Assembly: GCF_001279775.1 (NCBI RefSeq)
Contig: NZ_LGDG01000229.1
Location: 10,131 to 74,130, forward strand
Source of the DNA: Streptomyces sp. MMG1533
GTDB taxonomy: Bacteria > Actinomycetota > Actinomycetes > Streptomycetales > Streptomycetaceae
Length of the DNA: 64,000 nt
Direction: 5' to 3'
Shown: in pieces, positions 63,758 through 64,000 of the stretch
How positions within the stretch are numbered: the stretch's first letter is position 1
Layout of the letters: every line of letters begins with the position of its first letter
Notes under the pieces: model-generated
What the model was told of the DNA's origin: nothing
What the model saw: only the letters and a program-made list of their open reading frames with translations
Databases searched by the model: none
Program-made: the position numbers and the translations under genes

Positions 63758-64000
63758 GTGAGTTGCTTACACGCGACCAGGTGCCCCCTCTTCCCCTACC
63801 TCAGGTCGAGTCTTAAGGGCTGGCGCGACTACTACTGCGACAGCGAACACGAGTGGCGCGACTGTGCGCGCTACCGGATGTCGCTCACCGGTGAGCGCGT
63901 GCCGATTGCCCTGCTGCCCAACGGAAAGACGGCGCGCTACATCGACTTCACGGGTACCGCCGCGTCCCCCTCCGATCCGTCCACCCCCACCACCCCCCCC
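63758..64000 (+). CDS. small cysteine-rich protein of unknown function (runs off the window)
   Basis: GTG 63758 has a strong ribosome site (GGAAAGGAG at 63744-63752). The first 81 residues are visible: CLHATRCPLFPYLRSSLKGW, then RDYYCDSEHEWRDCARYRMS, LTGERVPIALLPNGKTARYI. Four cysteines (C-x5-C and C-x8-C) could hold zinc or an Fe-S cluster. The text then turns Pro/Thr/Ser-rich (SDPSTPTTPP) at the window edge. I recognise it as a conserved Streptomyces type but know no function. Confidence 0.75.
   Translation, partial: MSCLHATRCPLFPYLRSSLKGWRDYYCDSEHEWRDCARYRMSLTGERVPIALLPNGKTARYIDFTGTAASPSDPSTPTTPP

Overview
This window is chromosomal DNA from a high-GC actinomycete, almost certainly a Streptomyces. 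Third codon positions are nearly all G or C, GTG and TTG starts are common, and genes are coupled by ATGA/GTGA overlaps. The gene families are typical of the genus: an XRE/NB-ARC/TPR regulator, a large LuxR (LAL) regulator, monomeric isocitrate dehydrogenase, LLM flavin monooxygenases with cysteine leader peptides, and a heterotetrameric sarcosine oxidase. I saw no rRNA, tRNA or CRISPR array. All calls come from reading the sequence; no database search was run.

Layout. 1-7.2 kb: an alpha/beta hydrolase end, an XRE-NB-ARC regulator, an AraC regulator, a hydrolase remnant, and an ABC exporter whose promoter looks like a SoxR/MerR-type site, divergent from a membrane flippase-like gene. 7.2-11.2 kb: a coupled three-gene operon (FGGY kinase, GlpA-like dehydrogenase with a BFD-like [2Fe-2S] tail, FAD/NAD oxidoreductase). 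11.5-19.4 kb: an unknown protein with an amino-acid permease, an MscS channel, a secreted M1 peptidase and isocitrate dehydrogenase. 19.5-21 kb: a DUF5713 protein, an N-formylglutamate amidohydrolase and a collapsed cytochrome P450 gene.

21-29.5 kb is the most unusual part. A coupled operon encodes a cytoplasmic subtilisin-like protease, a sigma-70 family factor and a small acidic protein. It diverges from a TPR-CHAT (caspase-like) protein. A LuxR-type ATPase regulator and an astacin-like metalloprotease without a signal peptide follow. I propose the first four genes form a protease-gated sigma-factor system.

29.6-31.5 kb: a WYL regulator/GNAT pair facing a small unknown protein across a perfect operator-like inverted repeat. 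31.5-35.6 kb: sulfur-related genes (two LLM monooxygenases and a GST-like protein) with two short leader peptides sharing an HIDL core. 35.7-39.7 kb: hydroxyquinol dioxygenase, maleylacetate reductase and an MFS transporter. 39.7-47.1 kb: glyA-soxBDAG with a broken purU and a GntR repressor gene. 47.2-47.7 kb: three gene fragments (ABC ATPase, Old Yellow Enzyme, IS4 transposase). 47.8-49.3 kb: an ArsR/SRPBCC/DHFR-like operon with a leaderless promoter. 49.3-50.6 kb: decayed DNA with a 152-bp inverted-repeat element. 50.6-59.5 kb: a glycan-use locus (LacI, ABC importer, GH42, GH93-like). 59.5-64 kb: a frameshifted nSTAND/WD40 gene fused in frame to half of a polysaccharide deacetylase, an SDR remnant, and the start of a cysteine-rich protein that runs off the end.
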